Translations under genes and position numbers: made by a program
The notes under the pieces: generated by a model
What the model was told of the DNA's origin: nothing
The model's input: the letters and a program-made list of their open reading frames with translations, nothing else
Databases searched by the model: none
Assembly: GCA_907163375.1 (NCBI GenBank)
Contig: CAJQUW010010302.1
Span: 124,001-188,000, forward strand
DNA length: 64,000 bases
Source of the DNA: Prostheceraeus crozeri
Lineage: Eukaryota; Platyhelminthes; Polycladida; Euryleptidae
Reading direction: 5' to 3'
Shown here: piece after piece, positions 10,830 through 21,700 of the stretch
How positions within the stretch are numbered: position 1 is the stretch's first letter
Layout of the letters: each line of letters opens with the position of its first letter

Positions 10830-11127
10830 TGAGTATTTTGGGCTTGTAACTTTATCAATAGCATGTTTCCGACTGATTTCACATTTTCGCTTCCGTGGCA
10901 TGTTGTTTTTCAGCAGCTCTACAATTTGAACCAATGAGCTGAATTCTTTGAATGAGCGCTTGAATTGTTCCTAAAGATCTACACTACAAATGTATGCATT
11001 GACATTGCAGGATATGCGGCTCAAAAATCTAAGAAATAGAAGATAAGCCAAACTTCAAGAGAAAAAAGTTTCAAAAGGACAAGATTTATATGTTTTATAT
11101 AAAGGGGATTTATTGACATATCTGAAC
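10830..11127 (-). repeat. Right long terminal inverted repeat
   Basis: Inverse partner of 7836-8135. On the minus strand it can encode MVQIVELLKNNMPRKRKCE, the same words as in the left arm. It ends ten bases before the 11137-11505 palindrome. Confidence 0.8.
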
Positions 11128-11136
11128 ATGGTAAGA

Positions 11137-11505
11137 AAGCTAAAGCCAGATGCCAAACGTAGGATATGTTTTAAGTCTTTGTGGATACATAGGTCAAGAC
11201 GGTAACGAGATATATACAGAGATTGTAAAATTGTAAGAAGAAAAGGGGACCGAGGAGCACATAAAATAGAAAAATAGGAAGAAAAAGTACGTCCTGAAAA
11301 ACTGTCACGAGATATGGCATGCCGACAATAATTGTGACAGTTTTTCAGGACGTACTTTTTTTTCTTATTTTTCTATTTTATGCGCTCCTCGGACCCCTTT
11401 TCTTCTCACAATTTTACAATCTCTGTATATATCTCGTTATCGTCCTGACCTATGTATCCACAAAAACTTAAAACATATCCTAAGTTTGCCTTGGCTTTAG
11501 CTTGT
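11137..11505. repeat. Near-perfect 369-bp palindrome (foldback element)
   Basis: The arm at 11137-11308 (172 bp) is followed by a 25-bp loop (11309-11333) and by its reverse complement at 11334-11505, with about a dozen mismatches. No protein is coded. A transcript would fold into a 170-bp hairpin. The arms include GACCGAGGAGC and GTCCTGAAAAACTGTCAC words. It could be a foldback MITE inserted next to the CXC element, or the product of an inverted duplication. Confidence 0.9.
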
Positions 11506-12676
11506 TTTTTTTAATTCATGCCTTTGTTACTTTCAATTGTCTTCGGTAAATCTATCGCGTTTGTAAATGCACTGTTGAGATATCGTTGCTCTCTGAAGTT
11601 TGTCCGAATGTCATGTCCGCTGTCTATGCCAGTCTGATGAACTGTATTAAATTGTCTGTACATTTTGTGCATCACAACGATCGTACTTCTCCTGAATAGA
11701 GGCCGCGAAATAGCTATCGGGATGTCAAAATTAGAGTTCCCTTCTCTTCATACCATGATTGGCCACAAATCTTGTTTTAAAGTAATTCATTCAATTACAT
11801 AGTAAGTCTGCTTAATGCGGTTATGATTTTTGATGTGCTGTAAGTCGATTAGAATGAAGTCTCTTAAAAGCAAGTTGAAATGATCCTCTTCGCATATCAT
11901 CATTTCAGATCGAACGTCAATGATATCTTTGTAATCAGTTTGATCTTGACGTCAACATTCATTCACTTTGAATTCATTCATTTCATTTAAAAGATGTTTT
12001 AGTGTTTCAGAGAGGATTTACTCGTTTATCGAAGAATAATTACCATGATAAAACTCTTATCATCCGACCATTAGTATTGACGTTGCTGTCATTCCTGAGG
12101 TTTCAATGAATTGATTACTTCGAAATGAAATAATCCTTTCCGACTGTCAATAGACGCTGAAGGGTCAACTCTTTTGGAAGATGCATTTTCCAATGAAGAT
12201 TGTTCACATGCGGATTGTTTCTGAGTTATGTTTCCCTAAAGACTAAGTTGAACGCAAAAAAATATTATCAGCAATAATTTATAAGTCACATTGATTTAAA
12301 AAATAGTCCAGATTATGTCCAGTGATTCCGAACATAGAAATGTGCGTTTTTGAAAAGTCATCGAATTAAAGCGTTTATCAAATTTTCAGATAGGATTAAT
12401 TTATATGCATTCTAAAGATTCATTTGGAAAGTATGAACACAATGTGCTATTTTAGATATTATCTTAACCCGTACATTGAAGGAATTTTGCAGTTTTAGTT
12501 CTAATTCGATTCGACGGAGGGTTATATAAAAAATAGGTTCTTAATCCGATATGTTGACTGCTGTTGACGAGAGGTAGATTTTGTACGTCATTGCCAAAAA
12601 ACAATTTTTGTTCGTCTCCACGGGCTTTTTATTGCAAGAAGTTAAGATAAAAACACGAGGGCTATTTACAATAAAA
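11506..12676. other. Gene-free AT-rich DNA
   Basis: No coding motifs or repeats that I can support. Confidence 0.45.
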
Positions 12677-12709
12677 CTGACGTTTCGTCTCTCTAAGACA
12701 TAGTCATGG
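12677..12709 (-). ncRNA. Degenerate hammerhead-ribozyme-like motif
   Basis: Read on the minus strand, a GTCT/AGAC stem with loop TAGAG is followed by GAAACGTC, as in the stem II and GAAAC core of hammerhead ribozymes in Penelope-like elements and retrozymes. The CUGAUGA box that should precede stem II reads TGACTAT, so the core is broken. No neighbouring element confirms it. Confidence 0.25.
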
Positions 12710-14850
12710 TATTGGTACTGGTCTTAATCCGATAATATAGGATAATGAAGACTTTTCTATATTTGATGATGAAAATGGAGTCTAAATCTAATGAATTCTA
12801 ATGAATAATATTGACTATGTGAAAATGTTCATATTTATGCTTGTGAACTTTGGTTGCACATTCCTAGAGAATCAGCATAGAGTTGACAATAGCGTTGAGC
12901 ATAAAGGAATCTATGAAATTAATTCAGATCAAATGGCGTAGATCATTCTAAAACGCATGCAACAATGAAAATCTTCTAGCACATGACTAATTGATATGTG
13001 ACAGATCAGTAAGTGTTTATCAATCAAATGTGATGACATGTAGGATTTAAATATATTCGTGATATTCTGTGATTTAATATTGAAACATGTACGCAGTAAA
13101 ATAGAAATAATGACAAGCGCCGTCTGAATGGGCAGAATAATACAAAAAAAATATTGTAGCTCTATCTGTTCACCGTTTTATAGATTTTGATAAACTAGCA
13201 ATCCGAGGACAAAGTCGAAAATTGCGAAGGATTGGAATGGCATCAGACGTCAAAGAACAAAGGTCAGCACGAAATAAAGGTAAGAAATATGTTATGAAAA
13301 ATTATATCTGCAGCATGTAATAATGGATGCATGAATTGCCGAATCGAGCAGTTTTGGCCAAATCATTTTTGCAAAATCATGAACACAGATTGACAAGAAA
13401 AGCTTTTCACAGAATTTGTCGCCCGACATAATTCGGAAGTCTTTGTCCTTAAATATTGTTCTTTTTGGAAACGAAAACGATGACATCGACAAGACATGGG
13501 CATCATCATAATCAAACGGTAAATCTTTATCACATCCACAACTGGAAGACTGCGAATTGCGAAAATTGTTTTCGATGCGCTTCCTATTGCTTAGTTCAAT
13601 CATGTTCATGCTATTTCATGTTACTGGGAAAGTGACATCAAGATGTGAAAAGAATGCATGTACACCTGATTCAATAAAGCATCGAGTTTGAGCGAGGAGA
13701 TGGAAGAAGATCATCGACATGTAACAGAAATGCTATAAATATCGAGGGAACATTATCATCTGCAATTTTTTCAGGTATTGATTTTTTTAAAAAAATTGCT
13801 AATTTCAAAATCGCTACAGAGTCGATCATAAAAAAACCATTTCAAATATGTCAAATTTAAATCGATTCTCTTGTCTTTCAATCCCTTTCAATCCCTTTCA
13901 ATCCCTTTCACCATTGACATTGACAACCCATGCACCATTGGGAAACTTATATTCTCGGGCTTTCAATGAACAATTACATGTCGCATCCATTATTGTTTAA
14001 GGTGGACAAGCGCTAAAATGCATTGTGCGTCTAGGCGTCTGCTCTGTATCCTGTGCCAATGATACGCGAATTGGCGACGAAATTGGGTAAGTCTAAGATT
14101 TTTTAAAAATTCGCGAAGTTTCAACATTTTCAAGAAACTTCTGAAAATTTGATGCAACTTTCTAGAAAACAAATTATACGTAATAACACTTATTGCTTTT
14201 TTCTTACTATAGACAACAGCAGCTAGAACGACTAGGATAGCAGACATAACTTACTATCACACTGAATGCTATTCACAACAGGCGATCATGTATAGGTCAT
14301 CAGCCTTAATCATTCCGAAGCTTTGTAAATACAATCTGCATGCACTGAATTTGACAATTCTATTCTCAATTAAGCTTTGAACGGAAAGACCTGACACTAT
14401 ATTAATTAGTCTATCTGGTGAATAAATTAGTTTTCTCGAAATAAATAATTATCTTTCGGAAAGAAATCTTATACTTATGAACTGCAAGCATGGTTAGGCC
14501 TATAACTTCATTAGCATGCCTACAGTACCTACAATACCCACAGTAGGTCCATATTCATTCTATGACATTGTGCATTTGACATATGATATTTCCTGACCTT
14601 CAATAACAATATTATATATACGTCATCTGAATTGATTGTAATAAAAGTGTTTTCGTCAAAGCACACTGTTTGTTATTGTCACTACAGCCGATTGTTCAGT
14701 AATACGATATCGCATATTTAGATAGAGCCCTTGCAAGTGAGAACGCGCTTCACAATGCCCTAAAAAACACAAATAGTTGTGGTCTAGTGACCTATGTAGC
14801 AATTTATGCAAAGCTAAATCTCAGGCCTGCTAAGACCTATCTATCTATTG
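12710..14850. other. Gene-free AT-rich DNA with a short tandem repeat
   Basis: A 10-bp unit TTTCAATCCC is repeated about three and a half times at 13875-13910. Nothing else is recognisable; the minus-strand frames at 13292-13609 and 13990-14247 show no domain. Confidence 0.45.
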
Positions 14851-15080
14851 TTGACGGAGCTCGTTATTAAAAAATAAGCGGACTTCACGAGACCAGTGCA
14901 GTGGCGCATCATCCTGTTGAAAGATGAAGTCGTCTTGAAGCTGAGGACTGGATTTATAATGAATTGGGGCATTGCATTACTGAAGCAGTAGCAGACAGTG
15001 ACAAACAACATGCTTAGTGACGCAGACCCATGGCATGAGTTGAGCTATCACCTTGACATCTGTCAGAGCCGTTGATTGCT
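14850..15080 (-). pseudogene. Mariner/IS630-type transposase relic
   Basis: The minus strand at 14893-14935 reads FIFQQDDAPLHW followed by SREVRLFF, the block around the second catalytic Asp of mariner-like and related IS630 transposases (usually FQQDGAPPHW). Stops follow closely and no other domain is clear, so this is a short fossil fragment. No TIRs were identified. Confidence 0.5.
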
Positions 15081-15329
15081 TGATGCATAAATTTCGTTAT
15101 CTCAACAAATATTTTAAAACTGTGCTGTGTGTAAATTCAATTGAAAGATGCAAAGATAATGTCCAATGAATAAAGAGTGTACTTTTTGAAACGCTCGAAA
15201 CACTCAAACAAACTTAGCCAACAAGTTACAGGTGCCTAATATAGAGAATTTAGTGCATCGGACAAATTTTGACAAATGAGAATTTCGTGAGAATTTCAAG
15301 TTTTGAATACCAAATTTATGAAATATTTT

Positions 15330-16330
15330 GCGAAAAACTTGTACCCCATATCTAGGTGCTGACCCAGACAAAATTTTAAACAAGGTTTCATTTCAACGCC
15401 TTCTCTATTCGAAAGTAGGGGTCCAAAAGACCATCGTCCTCAGGTGGAAAATTATATTTTTCTCCCTTTCCAGAACAGTTGGATCTAGTCAGAAAAGAGA
15501 GACAGTTTTTCGAACAGATCGGATGATTATTCGCTTTGTAAGGAACGATCCCTCTTTGTCTTCGGCCTATTTGAAGAGTTAACTTAAGCAGCTGCTGCCA
15601 TAACGGTGAGACGTCGCCTGAAAAGGGGGCACATCAAAAGCCGTACCAGATCATCAGGGCCTGATGGAGTTGAGGCAGAAGTGGGAGATGCAACAATGCC
15701 GCTGTCGTTCTCAATAGGATGGAGTTGTTTGGATTGATGAAACTATCTGTCTCACAGGTTGCGATGGCCGTTTGAGAGTTTGATGGAAGTCAGGTGCCGT
15801 TTTTCCTGATCATTTGACATTCCCTGCCAATCAATGAAGCTGAAGATTGCTTAGTTAGGCCGCGATATGAATGAATGGCCAAACTGAGATCCATGTCCAA
15901 AGGGATAGCATGACTTCCGATGGATATGTGAATGTTCTGCAAAGGTACAATTGGATGATCCTTCCTGCCACTGGATTTACATAGAAGACACTGTCACCTA
16001 CCACAGGTTTTTGTCAAAAAAACTTCAGTTTTGTCATTTTAATCAAAACTGGAACCGGAAAACTAGCTTTTAAATGACCCTCTTATTCTCCATATCTCAA
16101 TCCTAATCTTCCCACAGATGCTTTTTCTCCACTTGAGGTTTTGTTAAGACAACAGTGTGAGAAACAACCAAACTCCTGCTCGAAAGCGCACCTTCCCGAA
16201 TTCGTTCGATTTGATTGAACTTGGTGGTGAGACTGCGGAATATTAGTGACCACTAGCAAAGTGCTATGGGCGCTTTTAAAGACCAACTGGCTCTACGGAG
16301 TCACTGAACAACGAAGAATTATTTCCAGCA
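15330..16330 (+). pseudogene. Decayed Tc1-like transposase
   Basis: Pieces of a Tc1 transposase occur in the right order on the + strand. FRTDRMIIRFVRNDPSLS (about 15508-15560) matches the linker after the second helix-turn-helix in the better preserved copy at 32471-33469. VVWIDETICLTGCDGRLRV (about 15722-15780) surrounds the first catalytic Asp. A WIYIEDTVTYHR-like segment (about 15970-16008) covers the second. PSYSPYLNPN (about 16079-16108) sits where SPDLNPIE should be. Frames change several times and stops are frequent. Terminal repeats were not recognised. It appears much older than the 32 kb copy. Confidence 0.68.
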
Positions 16331-16334
16331 TTTA

Positions 16335-16940
16335 GTTTTATTTATCTGCCAAATCTGCATCTGTAACTAACAAAACTTCATTAAAATGAGACAAAATGTA
16401 GGTGGTCCACTTCAGAATTTTGTTCAACTTCAGAATTGGCACGTCTGGGGTGAGATAATATTCTACACAAGTAAGTTTGACATTTGGTTTTGCCACGCAA
16501 CATATGGTTTGATGCATCTAGATCGTACTTGACGATGATGATATGGGTTTATTAAAAATGTAATAAAAATCAAACATTTCCAATAGAAGATACATCGATT
16601 TGAAAAGATATTTGAGGTGAATTCTATCCAATTTCATAGAGACGAAATTGCTTGCTATAGAATGTCTTCTAACATTTTGCATGCATTATATTTAATACAT
16701 AGAGGAGCAAAATGGGATAAATGAGTTGATACTCCGGTGTGTACTCGATGGCGGCATGACAACATGCCGTGAAAATTGATGAAAGTTCGTATCAGGTTTT
16801 TCCATCATGGATTAAATTGTCATTGTTCATCATATCCGTAAACACTTTTATCGCACAATTGTTCCATCGGATAAACAAATGTGTGAATTCTCCGCAGTCA
16901 CAATCTGAACCACAAATAAAGCAAGAACTGTACTCCCTGT
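16335..16940. other. Gene-free AT-rich DNA
   Basis: I see no coding or repeat structure beyond the microsatellite tail of the neighbouring LINE. Confidence 0.4.
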
Positions 16941-16941
16941 C

Positions 16942-17820
16942 ATGATAATAATAATAATAAGCGTTTATTTAATTCATACATGGCCTCAATAATGAGAAGC
17001 CTGAGACCTTTTACAAACCAACATCAAAATCAAAGTAATTATTCATAAAATGTGAGAAAACTGACAAAATCTACAAAGGAAAAAGTAACGTCACATAAGA
17101 AATAGTAACGTAATATCAACTATAGAAACCAGTGTGTCAAGATAAAACAGTTTCTTCTCAACACTAAAGAACATACAGTATGAAGCACTGTATGCAGAAC
17201 ATACAGCATACAGTACTTGTTAGAATATTTTAATTTTTTCGAAACAAGGTGATGCAAAACATGATCCTCTTTATTGATCATACATTTAAGTAAAGATGCT
17301 CCAATCATCAGTCGTTGATATAAAAGCGGTACAAAATATGCACAATTACATTGAGAGGACCCACAAATAATTCGATGAGATCGACTTTGAACATTTTCAA
17401 TTATGTTGGCAAGTGTGGAATTCAATCCTGCAAACAACGGCGCACAATATTCCAAAATACTACGTATGCAGTTATTGTAAATTGTTACCATTTCGGGTAC
17501 AGTCAGAAAAGGCTTTAACTGACGGAGCAAAAAAATCTTGGTAGATGCTCTTTTTGAAATAGCAATAACATGCATGCTTCAATTAAGTCTATCATCGAAA
17601 GAAATACCTAGAATTTTACCACAGTCGACAATAGGAGCATCAGTAATAGCGAAATTAGTCAAATTTGGTGGCTTAATACCACTGGTAACAAATATCTGAC
17701 GACATTTATCGCGATTTATTATCATGCTGTTAACGTTAGTCAACTTGATAATTGCAGAATACATGTCCTTCACAGGGTTGTCTGAGGCCAATTTCTTAAC
17801 AATTTCTCAACACTTCACTA
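16942..17820 (-). mobile_element. 5'-truncated LINE copy (CR1/Jockey group)
   Basis: The polymerase C-terminus is coded on the minus strand at 17120-17791. Downstream lies about 180 bp of 3' UTR, then AATAAACGC and a (TTA)n tail at 16942-16963. A short simple-repeat tail instead of poly-A is usual for CR1-type LINEs. Homology begins abruptly near 17820, consistent with 5' truncation during insertion. No clear target duplication. Confidence 0.75.
17120..17791 (-). pseudogene. LINE ORF2 C-terminal region
   Basis: Two frames that are in phase, separated by a single TGA at 17579-17581, together give the RT thumb and C-terminal region. Landmarks are MIINRDKCRQIFVT and ILGISFDDRLN before the stop. 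After it come a SKRASTKIFLLRQLK block, a YNNCIRSILEYCAPLFAGL block and an IENVQSRSHRIICG block. These are diagnostic of CR1/Jockey-group LINEs (N..KC..., LG...D..L.W..H, RA...L..L, Y....RS.LEY..P.W). The TGA stands where the family has Trp, so it is a G-to-A change of TGG. The frame ends in a region of repeated TGTATG words. Inactive because it is truncated. Confidence 0.82.
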
Positions 17821-18419
17821 ACGAAGAAGTCAAATTATTCGAATGATGGGGCGATGGAAACTATGCACATAATATCAAATGAATACTTACATTTTTGACA
17901 CATATCTGAACCTTTTCCCCAACAGTATCGCTTTCCATCGTAAATGGGACATGTCTCGGAACATTCAGTATTGTCTGAAAAATCAGAAGTGGAATTTCAT
18001 TATTTTTATAAAGCAATTCAATCAAAGCATGAAACAATCAGTTGCACTAAATATACTGTTCGATTAGCTAACTTAAGCGTTTTTTTTGGAAGCCATGAAT
18101 TTGTTCTGAAGTTAGCAAGCTCCATGTCTTTCAAATCCGAATCCGAAATTCATTAAAAATCTAATTCAACAGTGATGAAAATACCGCATCTCTATATTTG
18201 TTTCTCACTATTAAACCACTGATATCTCTTTTGATGTGATACAATCTTCCACAACTGGCTGCTGTTGTTTCAATGTATCTTTAAACCAGATTGCGAGATA
18301 GCATAATTTCAGACCTCTGTAATCTTCGCAAATGGAAAAGGCATGAATCTATGGCAATTCTGTTAAGCAAAGAAAATCGGTCCTGAAAGAATTAAATTTT
18401 CAATTTCAATTCATAATGA
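17821..18419. other. Gene-free AT-rich DNA
   Basis: I see no recognisable coding or repeat structure. Confidence 0.4.
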
Positions 18420-18720
18420 ATATGTGTACGCTCGCATCTCTCCACCAGTTTATCTTACCACCTTTGATAAAGCAGTGTCAGTAATACGTAGAAATTGACA
18501 TTTTCTATCTCCTGGATATCGTGAAGGCGTTTGATGATGTCATGCGAGTGTCATTACGAATCATAGTTCTTGCCAACGCATAGCTCGTGATCATATTGTG
18601 GATGTGCGCTTAAAATGACATCTGCCAAAATGCCTCAATAGTGAAGGCATGCGAATATTTGTAGATATGCGGCTACGAGATATGTGAACCAGCTAATGTT
18701 ACGTTGCAGCATTTTTTTGT
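18420..18720 (+). pseudogene. Possible LINE reverse-transcriptase scrap
   Basis: A frame near 18500-18560 reads FYLLDIVKAFDDVMRVSLR, close to the palm motif A of LINE polymerases (FLDI.KAFD.V....L). Flanking blocks are not legible. Single-motif evidence. Confidence 0.3.
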
Positions 18721-21700
18721 ATATTGTCAATTGTAGATCCTATTTTGATATGCACTCGACTTCATGCACCAAGGATTTAGCGTGAATAACTATTTGAATC
18801 AGTCTGACGATGCAATGAAGTAGAAGTATGGTGCTTTAACATTATCTCCAGCTACAATACAGTCACCATCTACATGGAAAACCAATATGACGTTTACATG
18901 TGCTTCATTTGATTACATGCGATATTGCAATGCACTGCACATTGCTCGCCAACTGCCATTATTGCTTAACTTCAAGAACAAAAGAGCTTGTCTTCATAAA
19001 TTCTATAAGTGACAGTTATTATGCCATCACACTGTTATTATTATCGCAGCGCTGTTTATCAAAATATCTCATAAGTGTTTCAGAATAACTCCATTCTTAA
19101 TCATTGGAAATATCAATTGGTCTTCTTTTATACATTTATACATCTGTCATTATTATGCATCTATACATTTATTATATATCTACTTTAATACATTTGCATA
19201 CAAACACAATGCGACAAGATATTTTAACAGCCCAGCAGCGCTAATTTCTTTGATAATATTTATTGCATGATGAGTGTCATTTATCGTGCGTCGAGTAATA
19301 ATGTGTGTTATATGGATAAATATCATGTATGTGACATACATGCGAAGCCGTGTATTCAACAGGAAATGATAGCTGAAACAGGTTTGTACAGTGGTGTATT
19401 GTGATTGAATATTTCTGCAACAATGGAAAAGCATAATATTGAAATTAAATGTAGGTAATACCAGCATGAGCTCATTTCCACACATTTTAAGTAAACAGCA
19501 ATTTTTTTAAAATATAGCAACTTTGAATGTTAATACATAGAAAGTGAAGCAAATCAAACATTAGCAAACAGCATTCAGTGGGAAACATAGTAAACATAAA
19601 TCACAAGACTTGACAGAGCACATCAATAGGAAGTAATATAAAATGGAACTGAATTGCTAACACCATCCGCTGACACATTGAAAAAGTAATAGAAATCCGA
19701 TTATTTTTGTTATAGAGATGCATGCAAAAGAAAATAATGTCCAAGCTGATAAACTAATCACTACGCCAAGCTTCAGCTTCTATCCGGCAGCACACTACAA
19801 TATTTTACAGGAAAAGAAGCCGAAAAGGAGACTTTCACAAAATAATGTGCACCCTGTGGTTGCTATGAAAATGTGCGTCTGTCGAGTTCTACACAGTTCC
19901 GATTCTTGTCAGATTGTCAGACAGAATGAAATAATATACAAAAATCCAGTAAATTCAGATATTTTTTATGTTTTCTCTAATAAAGTGAAAACTGCTAAGT
20001 CTAGAGCCATGATTTTCGACATGGGGTGTCTTCAAGACATCGTCTCAAGTGTCCGTGTACTTTTCAATAAACTGAGTACATTTAGATTTGGCAGGCCTAC
20101 TAATGTCGCCAAACACATTATTTCAGCAATTTTAGCCCCATTAAACCACTTTCTCACATACAGCACCGATGAGAGCATGATAATGAAACACATATGACAG
20201 GAAATGACTTGAAGGCATTCATGTGAAAATCAAGTCTCTGAACTTAGTAGTTTTTACATCATTATAGAAAACAAAGAAAATTTCATTTTGGCCGAAATGT
20301 ATTTCTTGTTGGATTTTCATTCTCTGATCTCGTCTGACAAGATGAGGAGCCAGACAGAACTCGGCAGACGCGCAGATTCATAGTAGCCATGTTGTGTTCA
20401 TGTCTAATAAGGTGAGACGTAGACCTAGATGGCTTGACTTTTAAATGGACTATGTAAAAGCTTAGACCTGATACACTAATGTGCCAATTCGTTGTCTAAG
20501 GACTTTCTATTGCACTCTTGCAACATTTCCTGTCACCACTTTTCATCCATGTACGCTGTCATACAAAACCTGAATGCATAATCGAAATATGCAGTTGCGT
20601 TCTGAAATAACGTTGCTCTGACTTTTATTTAAGCCTGTACACACATGTTACTTTTATGCAGTGTACCTAAAAGTGTGTTTATTTGACCAGACGTCTAAGA
20701 GTAGCTGGAATTTCCTTGTTTTCACATTTTGTTGGGCATAACACAGGCGTCTTTGTCATCTATTCGGAATCGATTGTCACAAGTTCAGCAACCTGTAAAT
20801 GACAGTACATTTGTCATTTCTTCATGTATTGGAGTTAGAATCAATGATATGGGAAATTCTTTCCATAGGACATGTTTAAGATTTGATAATCATGTCCCAT
20901 AATGGACAACCAGCGAGAAAGCCACGACTTCTTTTTACTTGATGGATTAGACTGTTCCAACACCTAGATATTAAAATATTTACAATGTACATGTGCGTGA
21001 TGTGACTCACAGGTATCAGCATATCATCTGTAGGAAATGTTGCGAGCAAACTAGCAAATACTCACTAGCCAACAGAGCAGTTTTCCTTAGTATGAACGGA
21101 AATAAATAAAAAGAGATAGTAGATTTGCCATGCGGGCAAGTGGGCACTGGGTTTAGAAGTCGGAGCATCAAAATGTAATTGTAGCCTATTCCAGAATTAT
21201 ACTTGATAGAATAAGAAAACGGAAGTACATTGAAAACCGCTAACAAATATCAGTGGTTTCCTCCAATGACAAAATTATATGCGAAATACAATTAAATAAT
21301 CGGATTTCTATACTTTTCAATTTGATGACTCAAGCATTCTCTTATATTTTGATTTAATGAATAGTCGGGTCATACATATCTGCGAAACAGGTGTCTCTAG
21401 AGTTCCAATAGTCCTATTTGTACCAGTTCATGTAAAGAAACTAGCTTACAACATTGATATAAATAATTCTACAAGCATTACAACAGGAAAAAATTAAGCG
21501 CGGAAAATTTAACGGAAAGTAGCATCGGGGTTTACCGCAGGTGTATCTCCGTGGGAACAATTTTGATTGTTCTACTCCGATAGTTTGTCCACGCAGGAAT
21601 GCACTTTAGGAACGCTCCTCTCAATGTGTCTTGTCAAACGTGGGCCAGTAATTGCACTGTTTATCAATTTCAACGGGAAATACTAATCCTTTTTAGATTT

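Larger units (their letters stand above)
7836..11127 (+). mobile_element. Long-TIR DNA element carrying a CXC-domain gene
   Basis: About 295 bp at 7836-8135 recurs in inverse at 10830-11127 with few mismatches. Between the arms a single long gene on the + strand can be followed through broken frames: an N-terminal domain (8236-8670), a middle block (9189-9690), a C-terminal block (9684-10430) and a terminal TSO1/tesmin-like CXC cysteine domain (10432-10626). The gene family is one I recall as multicopy uncharacterised proteins in many invertebrate genomes. Its enclosure between long inverted repeats indicates that it travels as a transposon. I could not see a target duplication, so the outermost bases are approximate. 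Superfamily not recognised. Numerous frame changes mean the copy is inactive. Confidence 0.7.

Noticed and set aside
13875-13910. Short spaced repeats as a CRISPR-like array
   Set aside because: The units are 10-bp direct tandem copies without spacers, and this is animal DNA.
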